Source: Thalassobacillus sp043497085
Lineage (GTDB): Bacteria; Bacillota; Bacilli; Bacillales; Halobacillaceae
Reading direction: 5' to 3' (one strand)
NCBI GenBank assembly: GCA_043497085.1
Contig: JBIEKI010000014.1
DNA: 64,000 bases
Part shown: one piece after another, positions 7,011 to 17,200 of the stretch
Layout: the number at the start of each line of letters is the position of its first letter
How positions within the stretch are numbered: position 1 is the stretch's first letter
The notes under the pieces: model-generated
Databases searched by the model: none
What the model saw: only the letters and a program-made list of their open reading frames with translations
Told to the model about the DNA's origin: nothing
Translations under genes and position numbers: made by a program

Positions 7011-8774
7011 TTATAGGACACCAGCGTGTCCACTGTAAATATCACCACGTGAACTATCGATAGTCAGGTCGTCTCCGTCTATAATCAGAGCAAATGCCTC
7101 TTCAACACCAACAATCACTGGTATACCGAGACTCAAACCAACTACAGCAGCATGAGACGTCAATCCGCCTTCCTGCGTAATCAGCCCACCAGCTTTTTCT
7201 ATTGCAGGCATCATATCTTTATCTGTGCCATAAGTGACTAAAATATCGCCTTCTTCTACTTTGTCCAATGCTTCCTGAGTGCTTTTAGCTACAACTGCTC
7301 TCCCGTAAGCAGAACTTTGACCAATACCCTGGCCCTTCGCTAGCACGTCACCAATTACATGAACTTTCATCAAGTTAGTTGTGCCACTTTCTCCTACTGG
7401 AACGCCAGCGGTAATGATGATACGGTCTCCACGCTTGACAACGCCAGAAGCAAGGCCGCGATCAATCGCTTCTCCCAACATATCATCTGTAGTAGCAGCT
7501 CTTTTACCTAGTACTCCATGTACACCCCATACCAGTGAAAGCAGGCGTAGCACGCGTTCATTGGAGGTAATTGCTACAATGGGAGCCTGCGGACGATATT
7601 TAGATATCATTCGGGCCGTATGTCCACTTTCCGTTGGTGCTACAACCGCATTAACAGATAAGTTAATTGCTGTATGGGTGACGGATTGGCTGATAGCATC
7701 TGTAATCGTCAAATCACTTGTTTTCGAACGTTCCTGGAGAATTGCTTTATAGTCAAGTCCTGTTTCTGTTTTCTTAGCAATATTATTCATCGTTTGCACA
7801 GCTTCAACCGGGTAATTACCTGCTGCAGTTTCACCAGATAACATAATAGCGTCAGTCCCATCAAATATAGCGTTAGCTACATCAGATGCTTCTGCTCTTG
7901 TCGGACGAGGGTTACGTTCCATTGAATCCAGCATTTGCGTCGCAGTAATGACCGGTTTGCCGACTTGATTGCATTTTCGAATCAATTTCTTTTGCACCAA
8001 TGGGACATCTTCCGCTGGTATTTCTACACCAAGATCCCCACGGGCTACCATCAGTCCATCACTGGCAGCAAGAATTTCATCAATATTGTCTACCCCTTCT
8101 TGATTCTCAATTTTAGGGATGATTTGAATATGAGTAGCACCGTGTTTTTCAAGAAGCTCTCTGATTTCCAATACATCGGAAGCCCTGCGAACAAAAGATG
8201 CAGCAATGAAATCAACATCCTGTTCAATACCAAATTCGATATCTTTCGCGTCTTTTTCAGTAATACCTGGCAAGTTGACACTGACATTAGGTACGTTGAC
8301 ACCTTTTTTCGTTTTCAACAAGCCGGAATTCAAGACAGTTGTTTTGATTTCATTATTTTCTTTATTCACTTCTTCCACCTGGAGTTCAATTAAACCATCA
8401 TCCAACAGGATCTTAGAACCTTGATGAACATCATCAATCAGGCCTGGATAGGTTACAGAAATGCGTTCGTTGGTACCTTCAATTTCATCCATACTGACGA
8501 AAAGGGTGTCCCCTTGTTCCAATTTCACGCCGCCACCTTGCATGACACCAGTACGAATTTCAGGACCTTTCGTATCCAAGAGGATCGCAATGTTTTTATT
8601 GGTCTTCTCTGCTGCCTCACGAATATTCTTAATCCGCTGGCCATGCTCTTCGAAATCCCCATGTGAAAAGTTAAGGCGAGCTACATTCAATCCAGCCTCA
8701 ATCAGCTTGGTCAACGTTTCTACCTGTTCGGATGCCGGACCAATCGTTGATACGATTTTTGTCTTTCTAATCAT
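7011..8774 (-). CDS. pyk: Pyruvate kinase with C-terminal PEP-utiliser domain
   Basis: Pyk transfers phosphate from PEP to ADP, the last step of glycolysis. The 587-residue protein starts MIRKTKIVSTIGPASE and carries the barrel motifs LNFSHGDFEEH, LLDTKGPEIRTG, and the active-site block IIPKIENQEGVDNIDEIL with MVARGDLGVEIP, followed by TQMLDSMERNPRPTRAE. About 110 extra residues at the end contain LVTYGTDKDMMPAIEKAGGLITQEGGLTSHAAVVG, the mobile PEP-utilising domain with its TSHAA histidine, typical of Bacillaceae Pyk. The ATG at 8774 has SD GAGGAGG 6 bp upstream. It follows pfkA by 57 bp and is almost certainly cotranscribed with it. Confidence 0.98.
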   Translation of the reverse strand: MIRKTKIVSTIGPASEQVETLTKLIEAGLNVARLNFSHGDFEEHGQRIKNIREAAEKTNKNIAILLDTKGPEIRTGVMQGGGVKLEQGDTLFVSMDEIEGTNERISVTYPGLIDDVHQGSKILLDDGLIELQVEEVNKENNEIKTTVLNSGLLKTKKGVNVPNVSVNLPGITEKDAKDIEFGIEQDVDFIAASFVRRASDVLEIRELLEKHGATHIQIIPKIENQEGVDNIDEILAASDGLMVARGDLGVEIPAEDVPLVQKKLIRKCNQVGKPVITATQMLDSMERNPRPTRAEASDVANAIFDGTDAIMLSGETAAGNYPVEAVQTMNNIAKKTETGLDYKAILQERSKTSDLTITDAISQSVTHTAINLSVNAVVAPTESGHTARMISKYRPQAPIVAITSNERVLRLLSLVWGVHGVLGKRAATTDDMLGEAIDRGLASGVVKRGDRIIITAGVPVGESGTTNLMKVHVIGDVLAKGQGIGQSSAYGRAVVAKSTQEALDKVEEGDILVTYGTDKDMMPAIEKAGGLITQEGGLTSHAAVVGLSLGIPVIVGVEEAFALIIDGDDLTIDSSRGDIYSGHAGVL

Positions 8775-8831
8775 GTTTTTCCTCCTCATAAAAAGCTTCT
8801 TTACATTGGTATTTGCGAACCATACTTTTCT

Positions 8832-9791
8832 TTATATAGATAGTTCTTGAGAAAGCTGATACATTTCCATGTCGATGGAGTGTTTTTGATTCAACGCTTC
8901 AATAATGTCATGGTCGACCAATCGATTATTTTGAATACCTACTATCCGGCCTGCTTTCCCAGAGAGCAGGATATCTACAGCTTTTGCACCTAACCTGCTT
9001 GCTAAAACACGGTCAGCAGCTGTAGGAGAACCTCCTCGCTGCGTATGCCCTAAGACAGTGACCCTTGTCTCCAGGTCTGTTGCTTCTTTGATACGTTGAC
9101 CGAATTCAAAACCACTGCCGACTCCTTCAGCTACAAGTATGATACTGTGTTTCTTGCCACGTTCATGGCCTCGCTTCAAACGCTGGACTACATCGTCAAA
9201 ATTCTCCTGACGTTCAGGAACAAGAATCGTCTCAGCACCATCAGCTAAGCCGGCCCACAATGCTAAATCGCCCGCGTCTCTTCCCATTACCTCAATCACG
9301 TATGTACGCTCGTGTGAGGTAGCCGTATCGCGAATTTTGTCAATAGCTTCAATAATCGTGTTTAGAGCCGTATCAAAACCGATGGTGAAATCCGTACCTG
9401 GAATATCATTATCAATCGTACCTGGCACCCCGATACATGGATACCCTTTTTCAGTGAGCTTCTTAGCCCCTCTGAAGGAACCATCTCCACCAATGACCAC
9501 CAAACCATCAATTCCATGTTTCTTTAATTGGTCAATACCTTTCTGCTGTCCTTCTTCTGTTTTGAATTCTTCACAACGCGCAGAGTATAACTTGGTACCA
9601 CCACGCTGGATGATATCACCGACCGATCCCAGTTCCATTTTTTCTATATTGCCATCAATCAGTCCTTGATAGCCATATTTGATACCATAAACCTCTAAGT
9701 CATTAAAAATTGCTTTTCTTACTACCGCTCGAATAGCTGCATTCATTCCTGGTGCATCTCCACCACTGGTCAAAACTCCGATTTTTTTCAT
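8832..9791 (-). CDS. pfkA: 6-phosphofructokinase
   Basis: PfkA phosphorylates fructose 6-phosphate with ATP, the committed glycolytic step, in the cytoplasm. It has 319 residues, the normal length of ATP-dependent bacterial PfkA. Motifs are IGVLTSGGDAPGMNAAIRAV (nucleotide binding), IGGDGSFRGA, the catalytic PGTIDNDIPGTDFTIGFDTA with Asp127-type residue, VIEVMGRDAGDLAL (hexose-phosphate binding), and GHTQRGGSPTAADRVLASRLG. SD GAGGTGA is 6 bp before the ATG at 9791. A good promoter (9937-9965) with an upstream cre-like site suggests that pfkA-pyk is controlled by CcpA. Confidence 0.98.
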   Translation of the reverse strand: MKKIGVLTSGGDAPGMNAAIRAVVRKAIFNDLEVYGIKYGYQGLIDGNIEKMELGSVGDIIQRGGTKLYSARCEEFKTEEGQQKGIDQLKKHGIDGLVVIGGDGSFRGAKKLTEKGYPCIGVPGTIDNDIPGTDFTIGFDTALNTIIEAIDKIRDTATSHERTYVIEVMGRDAGDLALWAGLADGAETILVPERQENFDDVVQRLKRGHERGKKHSIILVAEGVGSGFEFGQRIKEATDLETRVTVLGHTQRGGSPTAADRVLASRLGAKAVDILLSGKAGRIVGIQNNRLVDHDIIEALNQKHSIDMEMYQLSQELSI

Positions 9792-9936
9792 ATCCAATCA
9801 CCTCTTTTATAGGTTCCATTGCTTCTTTTTTCCCTATCTCAAGATAAATCTAAACTTACCTAATAGCAACATCGTTTCTGTGACAATTTCATGTTTATGC
9901 AGCTTTCACAATTAAGCTTGACTGTTTGCGAAAAAG

Positions 9937-9965
9937 ATTATACGTGATGCACAAGCGGTTGGCAA
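9937..9965 (-). promoter_or_regulatory. pfkA-pyk sigma-A promoter
   Basis: On the minus strand TTGCCA, a 17-bp spacer and TATAAT are present. Transcription should start near 9930, leaving a leader of about 140 nt before pfkA. Confidence 0.75.
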
Positions 9966-9999
9966 ACAAGATGACGCTTAGAGAATTATGCCTGGTAAA

Positions 10000-10013
10000 T
10001 GAAAGCGCTATCC
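10000..10013. promoter_or_regulatory. cre-like site upstream of pfkA
   Basis: TGAAAGCGCTATCC matches the cre consensus at 13 of 14 positions and is centred about 76 bp upstream of the inferred pfkA start of transcription. A location upstream of the -35 box suggests activation rather than repression; this is inference. Confidence 0.5.
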
Positions 10014-10028
10014 ACCCCTGAAGATACG

Positions 10029-10062
10029 AAAAGCCGCACATTTATACTAAAGTGCGACTTTT
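10029..10062 (-). terminator. accDA terminator
   Basis: GCCGCAC and GTGCGAC pair (with one mismatch) inside an AAAAG/CTTTT extension; on the minus strand TTTTCG follows. It lies 25 bp past the accA stop. Confidence 0.8.
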
Positions 10063-10086
10063 CCCCTATAAGGCAATCTAGTTCAA

Positions 10087-11049
10087 TTATAATGGAAGAT
10101 CTGTATAATCTCCAATTTTCTTGTATTTTTTCCATCGAGCTTCTAATAATTCTTCTTTACTCAACTTCTTTAAACTGTCTATAGACTTTTGGAGCTCCTT
10201 ATCAATATTAGCTGCCTGAGCTTCGATATCCCGGTGAGCTCCTCCTCGAATTTCTGTAATGACTGTGTCGATAATCCCTAATTTTTTCAAATCATAGGAA
10301 GTGATTTTCATCGTCTCTGCTGCATGCTGTGCCAAGTTCGAATCTTTCCATAATAAGGCAGCCGCCCCTTCCGGAGAGATTACCGAATACGTGGAGTTTT
10401 CCAACATATGGATATGGTCACCTACACCAAGCGCCAGCGCACCACCGCTTCCACCTTCCCCGATAACAATACAAATGATTGGAACTTCAAGGCCGGCCAT
10501 TTCCATTAAATTACGTGCGATTGCCTCGCTTTGCCCTCGTTCCTCTGCAGCTTTACCGGGATAAGCACCTTTCGTATCAATAAAGCAGATAATCGGGCGT
10601 TTAAATTTATTCGCTTGCTTCATCAGACGCAAGGCTTTGCGGTAACCTTCCGGATGGGGCATGCCGAAATTACGTCGGAGGTTTTCTTTTGTATCCTTCC
10701 CACGCTGATGTCCTACTACTGTTACGGGCATATCTTTATATTTAGCGATCCCTGCCACAATCGCTTCATCATCTCCATATAACCGGTCGCCATGCAATTC
10801 GATGAAATCCGTGAAAATAGCATGGATATAATCCAGGGTTGTCGGTCGTTCAGGGTGCCTTGCTAATTGGACGCGATTCCAAGGCGTCAATCGATCGTAT
10901 ACGTCCTCTTCAAGATTTTCCAGACGCTGTTCTAAGGTTTCGATCTCCTGACTAAGATCCATTTCACTTTCTTCAGTGAGCCTTTTCAATTCTTCAATTT
11001 TTCCTCTGAGTTCGACCACCGGTTTTTCAAAATCCAATACTTGTTTCAC
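10087..11049 (-). CDS. accA: Acetyl-CoA carboxylase carboxyltransferase subunit alpha
   Basis: AccA is the alpha subunit of the carboxyltransferase that moves CO2 from biotin-BCCP to acetyl-CoA, giving malonyl-CoA for fatty acid synthesis. The 320-residue protein opens with a helical region (LDFEKPVVELRGKIEELK) and carries the conserved HGDRLYGDDEAIVAGIAKY, VIGHQRGKDTKEN-type segment (here VVGHQRGKDTKEN), CFIDTKGAYPGKAAEERGQSEAIA, and IGEGGSGGALALGVGDHIHMLENSTYSVISPEGAAALLW, which form the oxyanion sites. It overlaps the accD end by 4 bp, indicating translational coupling. Confidence 0.98.
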   Translation of the reverse strand: MKQVLDFEKPVVELRGKIEELKRLTEESEMDLSQEIETLEQRLENLEEDVYDRLTPWNRVQLARHPERPTTLDYIHAIFTDFIELHGDRLYGDDEAIVAGIAKYKDMPVTVVGHQRGKDTKENLRRNFGMPHPEGYRKALRLMKQANKFKRPIICFIDTKGAYPGKAAEERGQSEAIARNLMEMAGLEVPIICIVIGEGGSGGALALGVGDHIHMLENSTYSVISPEGAAALLWKDSNLAQHAAETMKITSYDLKKLGIIDTVITEIRGGAHRDIEAQAANIDKELQKSIDSLKKLSKEELLEARWKKYKKIGDYTDLPL

Positions 11050-11906
11050 GAAATTTCACCTCCTGGCTGATGGATACTTAAAATTGTTTCCAACTTGTTT
11101 TTAAGTTCATGACGATGGATCACACCATCCAATTGACCGTGCTTCAATAAAAATTCTGCAGTTTGAAAATCATCGGGCAGTTTTTCACGTATGGTTTGCT
11201 CAATGATCCTTCTTCCTGCAAATCCGATCAAAGCCCCAGGTTCTGCGAAATTAAAGTCCCCAAGGGAAGCAAAACTGGCAGACACCCCTCCTGTGGTCGG
11301 GTGGGTCATAACTGAAATCATCAGACCGCCTTCAGCATGGAGCCTTTGAATAGCGACAGATGTCTTTGTCATTTGCATTAAACTCAGTACGCCCTCTTGC
11401 ATTCTGGCCCCGCCTGATGCGGTGAAAATTATAAAGGGGATTTTTTCCTGACGTGCCTGTTCAATTGCATTGGCAATTTTTTCACCAACTACCGAACCCA
11501 TGCTGCCCATACGAAACCTGGCATCCATAACTGCGATAGCCGTTTCACAATTTCCAAGCTTCCCTTTACCGGTTACCACCGCCTCATTCAAGCCGGACTT
11601 TTGGCGATCCTTTTCAAGCTTGGCTTCGTAGTCAGGAAAACCTAAAGGGTTGGTGGACACCATATACTTGTCCCATTCTTCGAAGGAATCCTTCTCAAAA
11701 AGACTTTCGATTCTTTCAAAGGCATTTTGCTGGTGATGATGATCGCAATGAGGGCAGACATTCAAATTTCTTTCTAATTCTTTTCGGTAATATATTTTGT
11801 TGCATTTTGGACATTTTTGCATCAACCCTTCAGGTACTTCCTGCTTGCCTTCCTGGCTTGGGATAGGTGCATACTTGCGTTTTTTGTTAAATATATCTTT
11901 CAGCAT
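11046..11906 (-). CDS. accD: Acetyl-CoA carboxylase carboxyltransferase subunit beta
   Basis: AccD is the zinc-containing beta subunit of acetyl-CoA carboxyltransferase. From the ATG at 11906 it has 286 residues. The zinc ribbon CPKCNKIYYRKELERNLNVCPHCDHHH (Cys-x2-Cys ... Cys-x2-Cys) sits at residues 32-58. The crotonase-like core contains FIIFTASGGARMQEG, MISVMTHPTTGGVSASFASLGD and EPGALIGFAGRRIIEQT. SD AAAGGAGG precedes both a TTG (11909) and the ATG; the ATG with 10-bp spacing fits homologues. It is in an operon with accA and just downstream of a FadR-type regulator gene. Confidence 0.97.
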   Translation of the reverse strand: MLKDIFNKKRKYAPIPSQEGKQEVPEGLMQKCPKCNKIYYRKELERNLNVCPHCDHHHQQNAFERIESLFEKDSFEEWDKYMVSTNPLGFPDYEAKLEKDRQKSGLNEAVVTGKGKLGNCETAIAVMDARFRMGSMGSVVGEKIANAIEQARQEKIPFIIFTASGGARMQEGVLSLMQMTKTSVAIQRLHAEGGLMISVMTHPTTGGVSASFASLGDFNFAEPGALIGFAGRRIIEQTIREKLPDDFQTAEFLLKHGQLDGVIHRHELKNKLETILSIHQPGGEIS

Positions 11907-11984
11907 CAAGGCTATTCCTCCTTTGGGACAAAACTTCTTTCATATAATGTAGCGGAAAACGCTCAAAAAGATTGTCGTTCCCTG

Positions 11985-12614
11985 TCAATTTTCATTCGAC
12001 AAATTAAGCTCTTTTTCATACCAGCTCCTCAAATCGGGGAGATCTTTCTTCTCCATACCCTCAATCACTTTATGATAGAAGGATGTCTGGAAATCGAACT
12101 CATGTACCGTATTGGCAAACCCATCAATCAACTGCCACATCCGATTCAATAATTCATTCCCTGATAACTGAAACAAATATTGAAAAAAAGCATGGTGCAG
12201 CATCCTCTTATTTTGCTGGTGATCATCTAAAATCTTATCCAGATCTTCTATATGAGCTTGTTCCAAGTCTGCCATCACCTGGTGGGTGACTTCAATTTCA
12301 AGCATCATCTTAGCCGTGGCTAATTCTGCTTTAGTCCTGGCCTCATGTAGTATAAAGGTCGATAGCAGTTCTACCATATGATACGGCCGGTAGGTACGCA
12401 TAAAGGTACCTTCGCCCCTTCGGGTTTCAATCAACCCTAACAGTTCCAGAGCGCGAAAGGCTTCCCTGATAGAAGATCGGCCGACATTCAGAAGCTCACT
12501 TAATTCGCGTTCAGAGGGGAGTTTGTCTCCAGGTCCTAGCTGATGTTGTTCAATATACATTTTTATTTGGTGTAATACTTCTTCATATACCTTTACTGTT
12601 TGAGACCCGGACAA
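11985..12614 (-). CDS. FadR-type GntR family transcriptional regulator
   Basis: This 209-residue protein has an N-terminal winged helix (residues 8-75: VYEEVLHQIKMYIEQHQLGPGDKLPSERELSELLNVGRSSIREAFRALELLGLIE, RRGEGTFM) and a C-terminal all-helical FCD-like effector domain with His residues (VTHQVMAD, LHHAFFQYLF), typical of the FadR subfamily. Start is TTG (12614) with SD AAAGGAG about 10 bp upstream. It sits between malic enzyme and accDA in the same direction. A perfect GTGGTCtGACCAC dyad in the maeB promoter has the TGGT..ACCA form of FadR-family operators, so this protein may repress the malic enzyme gene; this is inference. Effector unknown. Confidence 0.85.
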   Translation of the reverse strand: MSGSQTVKVYEEVLHQIKMYIEQHQLGPGDKLPSERELSELLNVGRSSIREAFRALELLGLIETRRGEGTFMRTYRPYHMVELLSTFILHEARTKAELATAKMMLEIEVTHQVMADLEQAHIEDLDKILDDHQQNKRMLHHAFFQYLFQLSGNELLNRMWQLIDGFANTVHEFDFQTSFYHKVIEGMEKKDLPDLRSWYEKELNLSNEN

Positions 12615-12687
12615 TGTGATGCCACTCCTTTACTCCAACACCTAACTGTTATTATTCCCAAAATAGAGGAATAGGTTCATTTATGTA

Positions 12688-12720
12688 AGTGGGAGAAAGG
12701 CAGCATCCTCTCTCCCTTAC
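12688..12720 (-). terminator. Weak hairpin after malic enzyme
   Basis: GTAAGTGGGAGA and TCTCCCTTAC pair around a 14-nt loop with one mismatch. The minus-strand T-run after it is poor, so read-through into the GntR gene is likely. Confidence 0.45.
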
Positions 12721-12722
12721 CC

Positions 12723-13964
12723 TTAATTTTCTTCATCAATCATGGTAAGTTTTCTCGTTTTTTCAGCTACTTCTTCAGGATCTACGTGAAGACGTGCTAC
12801 TCCGGATTCCATGGCAGCTTTCGCAACACTTGCCGCCACTTTCGGTGCCACACGTGCATCGAAAGGAGCTGGGATGACATAGTCTTCGTTCAATTCTTCA
12901 GCTGTTACAAGAGATGCAATCGCTTCAGCCGCCGCTATCTTCATTTTTTCATTAATCCGTGTCGCTCGTACATCAAGCGCACCACGAAAGATTCCTGGAA
13001 ATGCAAGGACATTATTCACTTGGTTAGGAAAGTCGGATCTGCCTGTTCCAATCACACGTGCCCCGGCAGATTTTGCATCTTCCGGCATAATTTCCGGATC
13101 AGGATTGGCCATCGCAAAAATAATCGGGTCCTCATTCATGGACTCAACCATTTCTTTCGATAACAATCCACCGACAGACACACCGATGAATACGTCAGCG
13201 TCCGTCATTATTTCCTCCAGGGAGCCCTCTTGCTTATCCTTATTCGTGATTTTTGCAATTTCATCTTTTACATCGTTCATTCCATAATTACGTCCTTCAA
13301 AGATGGCCCCTTTAGAATCACACATAATTATGTCACGTACACCAAAATGATAAAGCAGCTTGATAATGGCGATACCCGCAGCTCCAGCCCCATTAGCTAC
13401 TACTTTTATATCGGAAAACGACTTTCCGACGATTTTTAAAGCATTCATCAACCCCGCCACGGTTACAATGGCTGTCCCATGCTGATCATCGTGGAAGATT
13501 GGAATATTCGTTTCTTTTTTCAATTGTTCTTCAATAATGAAACAGTTTGGAGCTGCGATGTCTTCCAGATTGACGCCCCCGAATGTCGGTTCCATCAGTT
13601 TGACAGTATTTACGATTTCATCCACTTTATGTGTATCTAGACAGATTGGGAAAGCATCTACTCCGGCAAAACTTTTAAATAATGCAGCTTTCCCTTCCAT
13701 GACGGGCAACGAAGCCTCGGGGCCGATGTTTCCTAACCCCAGTACAGCTGAACCATCACTTACAACAGCTACCATATTCCCTTTCATTGTATAATCATAA
13801 ACTGATTCTTTATGGTCATAGATCTCTTTACATGGCTCTGCTACTCCCGGGGAATAAGCAAGGCTAAGATCTTTAGCGTTTTTAATAGGTACTTTTGAAT
13901 GGGTTGCTAATTTTCCTTTATTGACACGATGGATGTGTAATGCCTCATCTCTTAAATTTGACAC
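12723..13964 (-). CDS. ytsJ: NAD(P)-dependent malic enzyme
   Basis: This enzyme decarboxylates malate to pyruvate with NAD(P)H production. In B. subtilis YtsJ prefers NADP and occupies the same place next to accDA and dnaE. From the GTG at 13964 it has 413 residues. Motifs include SLAYSPGVAEPCKEIYDH, GLGNIGPEASLPVMEGKAALFKSFAGVDAFPI, the metal/substrate part DIAAPNCFIIEE and FHDDQHGTAIV, and the NAD(P) site VVANGAGAAGIAIIKLL. A longer ATG frame exists upstream, but SD AAGGAG lies 9 bp before the GTG and homologues begin there (xSNLRDEALHIHRVNKGK). Promoter 14049-14076 carries a dyad operator just downstream of the start. Confidence 0.95.
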   Translation of the reverse strand: MSNLRDEALHIHRVNKGKLATHSKVPIKNAKDLSLAYSPGVAEPCKEIYDHKESVYDYTMKGNMVAVVSDGSAVLGLGNIGPEASLPVMEGKAALFKSFAGVDAFPICLDTHKVDEIVNTVKLMEPTFGGVNLEDIAAPNCFIIEEQLKKETNIPIFHDDQHGTAIVTVAGLMNALKIVGKSFSDIKVVANGAGAAGIAIIKLLYHFGVRDIIMCDSKGAIFEGRNYGMNDVKDEIAKITNKDKQEGSLEEIMTDADVFIGVSVGGLLSKEMVESMNEDPIIFAMANPDPEIMPEDAKSAGARVIGTGRSDFPNQVNNVLAFPGIFRGALDVRATRINEKMKIAAAEAIASLVTAEELNEDYVIPAPFDARVAPKVAASVAKAAMESGVARLHVDPEEVAEKTRKLTMIDEEN

Positions 13965-14018
13965 CTGAAACCGCTCCTTTATAAACAATAAATATGGATA
14001 ATTCATAGATAAATTCGA

Positions 14019-14031
14019 GTGGTCTGACCAC
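14019..14031. promoter_or_regulatory. Dyad operator in the malic enzyme promoter
   Basis: GTGGTCTGACCAC is a perfect 6-1-6 palindrome centred at about +17 of the inferred transcript. A second half-site (TGGTTAGA, 14034-14041) follows, so a related overlapping dyad exists. TGGT-N-ACCA is the operator style of FadR-type GntR proteins, and one is encoded two genes downstream. Confidence 0.6.
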
Positions 14032-14048
14032 CATGGTTAGACTCCTTA

Positions 14049-14076
14049 ATTATAACAGATGATATATAGGTGTAAA
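14049..14076 (-). promoter_or_regulatory. Malic enzyme promoter
   Basis: On the minus strand TTTACA, a 16-bp spacer and a perfect TATAAT are present, giving a start near 14042, immediately upstream of the dyad at 14019-14031. Confidence 0.7.
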
Positions 14077-14183
14077 GCAACACCCTTTACATCGACTATT
14101 ATTAACTTTAAAACCCAGCTTCCTTCCCCTGTGAAAGCTGATCTTACTTCTGTATTACGACCCTGCTGCAGCGAGAATTCAGG

Positions 14184-14224
14184 TAAAAACGAGCTCAGCA
14201 TACCATAGCCTGGACGCTGAGCTT
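14184..14224 (-). terminator. dnaE terminator
   Basis: AGCTCAGC (14192-14199) and GCTGAGCT (14216-14223) form a perfect stem; on the minus strand CGTTTTTACC follows. It lies just past the dnaE stop. Confidence 0.8.
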
Positions 14225-14231
14225 CATCAAG

Positions 14232-17200
14232 TTATTTAGTTGAAGCTGGAACAACAGATTCTTTACCAAAATAATCATGTAATGCCTGCAAACATTCCCT
14301 GGAAAGGTTTAGATAATAGTCACTGGATAGCCGATAGGTTTTTCCCTTATTTGCATTATGAACAATTACAGGCGTATTACCTGGGAAATGATCGGCAACT
14401 TGTCGAATCGCCTGTAAAGCGTCAAATTCTTCTTGGTCTGACAACCGGATGAACAGCTTTCTAGCCGTATCATCCCCATCTTCAATCATATTTTCAGAAA
14501 ATGGCTCAATAACAGAAAGCAGCCACTGCAACTGGTTTTTCCTATTTTCAATATTCCCTTCAAAACAGATCAGCATCTCTTCTTGCAGCCATGGTCTTAC
14601 TTTCCGGTATAATTCGGGAAAGATGACGGAATCCGCCTCTCCTTGCTCATCACTTATGGTCATGAAAGCCATTGGGTCGCCTCTCTTTGTTCTGATTTGT
14701 TTAATATGATCAACAACCCCACAGGATTTCAAATGCTTCTTCTGCTTTAACGATTCCATTTTGTTCAATGAAATAAAACCGTTGGCGCGGAGCTTAGTAC
14801 GATAATCTTCCAAGGGATGGCTTGACATGTATGTTCCGAGAACTTCTTTTTCCATGGTTAGTTGTTTAAGCCGAGTAAAAGGTTCGGTTTCTACATAGTT
14901 ATCATCCAATATCAGATCCTCCTGAAAAAAAGAAGGCTGATCATCAAACTCCTTGAACAACTCACCTTGTTCTATTGCCTGATCAATACTTGCAAGCAAA
15001 CTGGCGCGGTTAGGATGAGTTTCATCAAAAGCACCTGCCATGATCAATGACTCAATCACTTGTCGATTAACAGCTTTTAAGGGAACTCTTAAACAAAAAT
15101 CAAAAATATTTTTAAACGAAGCTTGCTTTCTTGCATCTATTATCTCTTGCACCGCTTGATACCCTACACCTTTAATCGATAACATCCCCATCTGGATGTT
15201 TCCATTTTTCACTCGGAACCCAGCATAGCTGTTATTGATGGATGGCGCTGTTACCTTTACATCAGACTCTTTTGCTTCCCGGATGTATGCTGCCAGTTTT
15301 TCGTGATTGCCTGCATTGGAATTCATTAGCTCTGCCAGGAAGTAGGCGGGATAATGAGCTTTCAAGTAAGCAAGCTGATAGGAAATCATACTGTAAGCTA
15401 CAGCATGGCTGCGGTTGAATCCATAGTTAGAAAATTTAACGATCCACTGGTAAATTTCTTTAGCAACTTCATCCTGGTACCCCTTTTTCCTTGCTCCATC
15501 CAGAAAAGCAGCTTGCTGCTCAGCAATCAACTCCTGCTTCTTTTTACTGACAGCTCTTCTTAAAACATCGGCCTGTCCAAGCGAAAAACCTGCGATTTGA
15601 TTGGCTACCTGCATAATTTGTTCTTGATAAACCAGTACACCAAAAGTTTTCTCTAAAATTGGCTCCACATCAGGGTGAGGATATTCCACAGTAGCTCTAC
15701 CGTGCTTACGGTCGATATAGAGAGGAATATATTCCATGGGACCTGGTCGATACAAAGCGTTAACAGCTACAACATCTTCAAAACGATTAGGTTTTAATTT
15801 TTGAAGTACGCCCTTCATCCCTTGGGACTCTAATTGGAAAATTCCATTCGTCCTGCCTTCCCTCAATAATTGGTAAGTTGCCTCATCGTTGTAAGGAATA
15901 GAATCAAGAGAAAAATCACGCCGCAGAGAGCGGACTATATTGGCTTCAATTCGTTCTAAAAGAGTCAGGTTACGTAATCCTAAGAAGTCCATTTTTAACA
16001 AACCGATTGTTTCTAAATCTCCCATGGCATACTGAGTAAGAGGGACGCCTTCATGTCCAGCCATTAATGGAACATTCTCTGTAAGTGAAACTTCACTGAT
16101 CACCACTCCAGCCGCGTGGGTCGATGTATGTCTTGGCAAACCTTCGAGCTTGGCGGCAATTTTGAATAACAATTGAAGCTTTGGCGATTGACGTATATAC
16201 ATAGCCAGTTCTTCCGATTGCTTGACAGTGCCTACTATTGTTTTGTCGCTGCTTACAGAAAACTCTTTCAATATAAAAGCTGCATCCTGTTGATCGATAC
16301 CAATGGTTTTAAATAATTCACGCAACAGACTCCGGGCCGCAAACGTGCCAAATGTTATGATTTGCGCAACATGGTCCGGGCCATATTTTTGAGTGACGTA
16401 CTGAATCACTTCATCTCTACGGTGATCGGAAAAGTCAATGTCGATGTCGGGCATCGATATGCGCTCCGGGTTAAGAAACCTCTCGAACAGCAAATCGTAA
16501 TGCAGCGGATTGACTTCTGTAATTCCAAGTAAATAAGCAACCAATGAACCAGCGGCTGATCCACGTCCTGGCCCTACCTTGATATTTTGCTGCTTCGCAT
16601 AAGTGACGAAGTCCCAAACAATCAGGAAGTAATCACTGAAGTTCATGGAAGTGATAATCTTCCATTCATATTCCAGACGCTTGACTGCCTGTGCTTTATC
16701 ACTGTCATCTAATTGTTCAATTGCCCGATCACAGATTTCTTTTAAGTACTCATCCGCGGTCTTACCTTCAGGGACTGGAAAAGACGGGATTTGTTGCTCA
16801 TTCAACGGTAATTCTACCTTGCATTGTTCAGCGAGTTGTTCGGTTTCTGTTAATATATCAGGCCACCATTCTGAAAATAACCGTTCCATTTCCTGGGCTG
16901 TTCGTAAATGCCGCTCTTTACTTTCCCCAGTACTTTCTCCAGGAGACCACCGTCGGCCTTCCCTCATTGCTGTTAAGCAATCAAAAGCCTGGGCATCTTC
17001 TGGTTGGAGATAACGCACATCCTGCAATGCGACAGCCTGAGCACCATGATCTGCTACGAACTGTTTCAATCTGTCATGCAGCTTGCGCTCCCGCTCCAAA
17101 TTATGATCCTCAACCCCTAAATAAACACTTGAATTCTCAAAAGCAGCAGTCCATTTGGTCAGGAAATCATGAGCTCCGTTCTCATTTCCGACTTCTAAAT

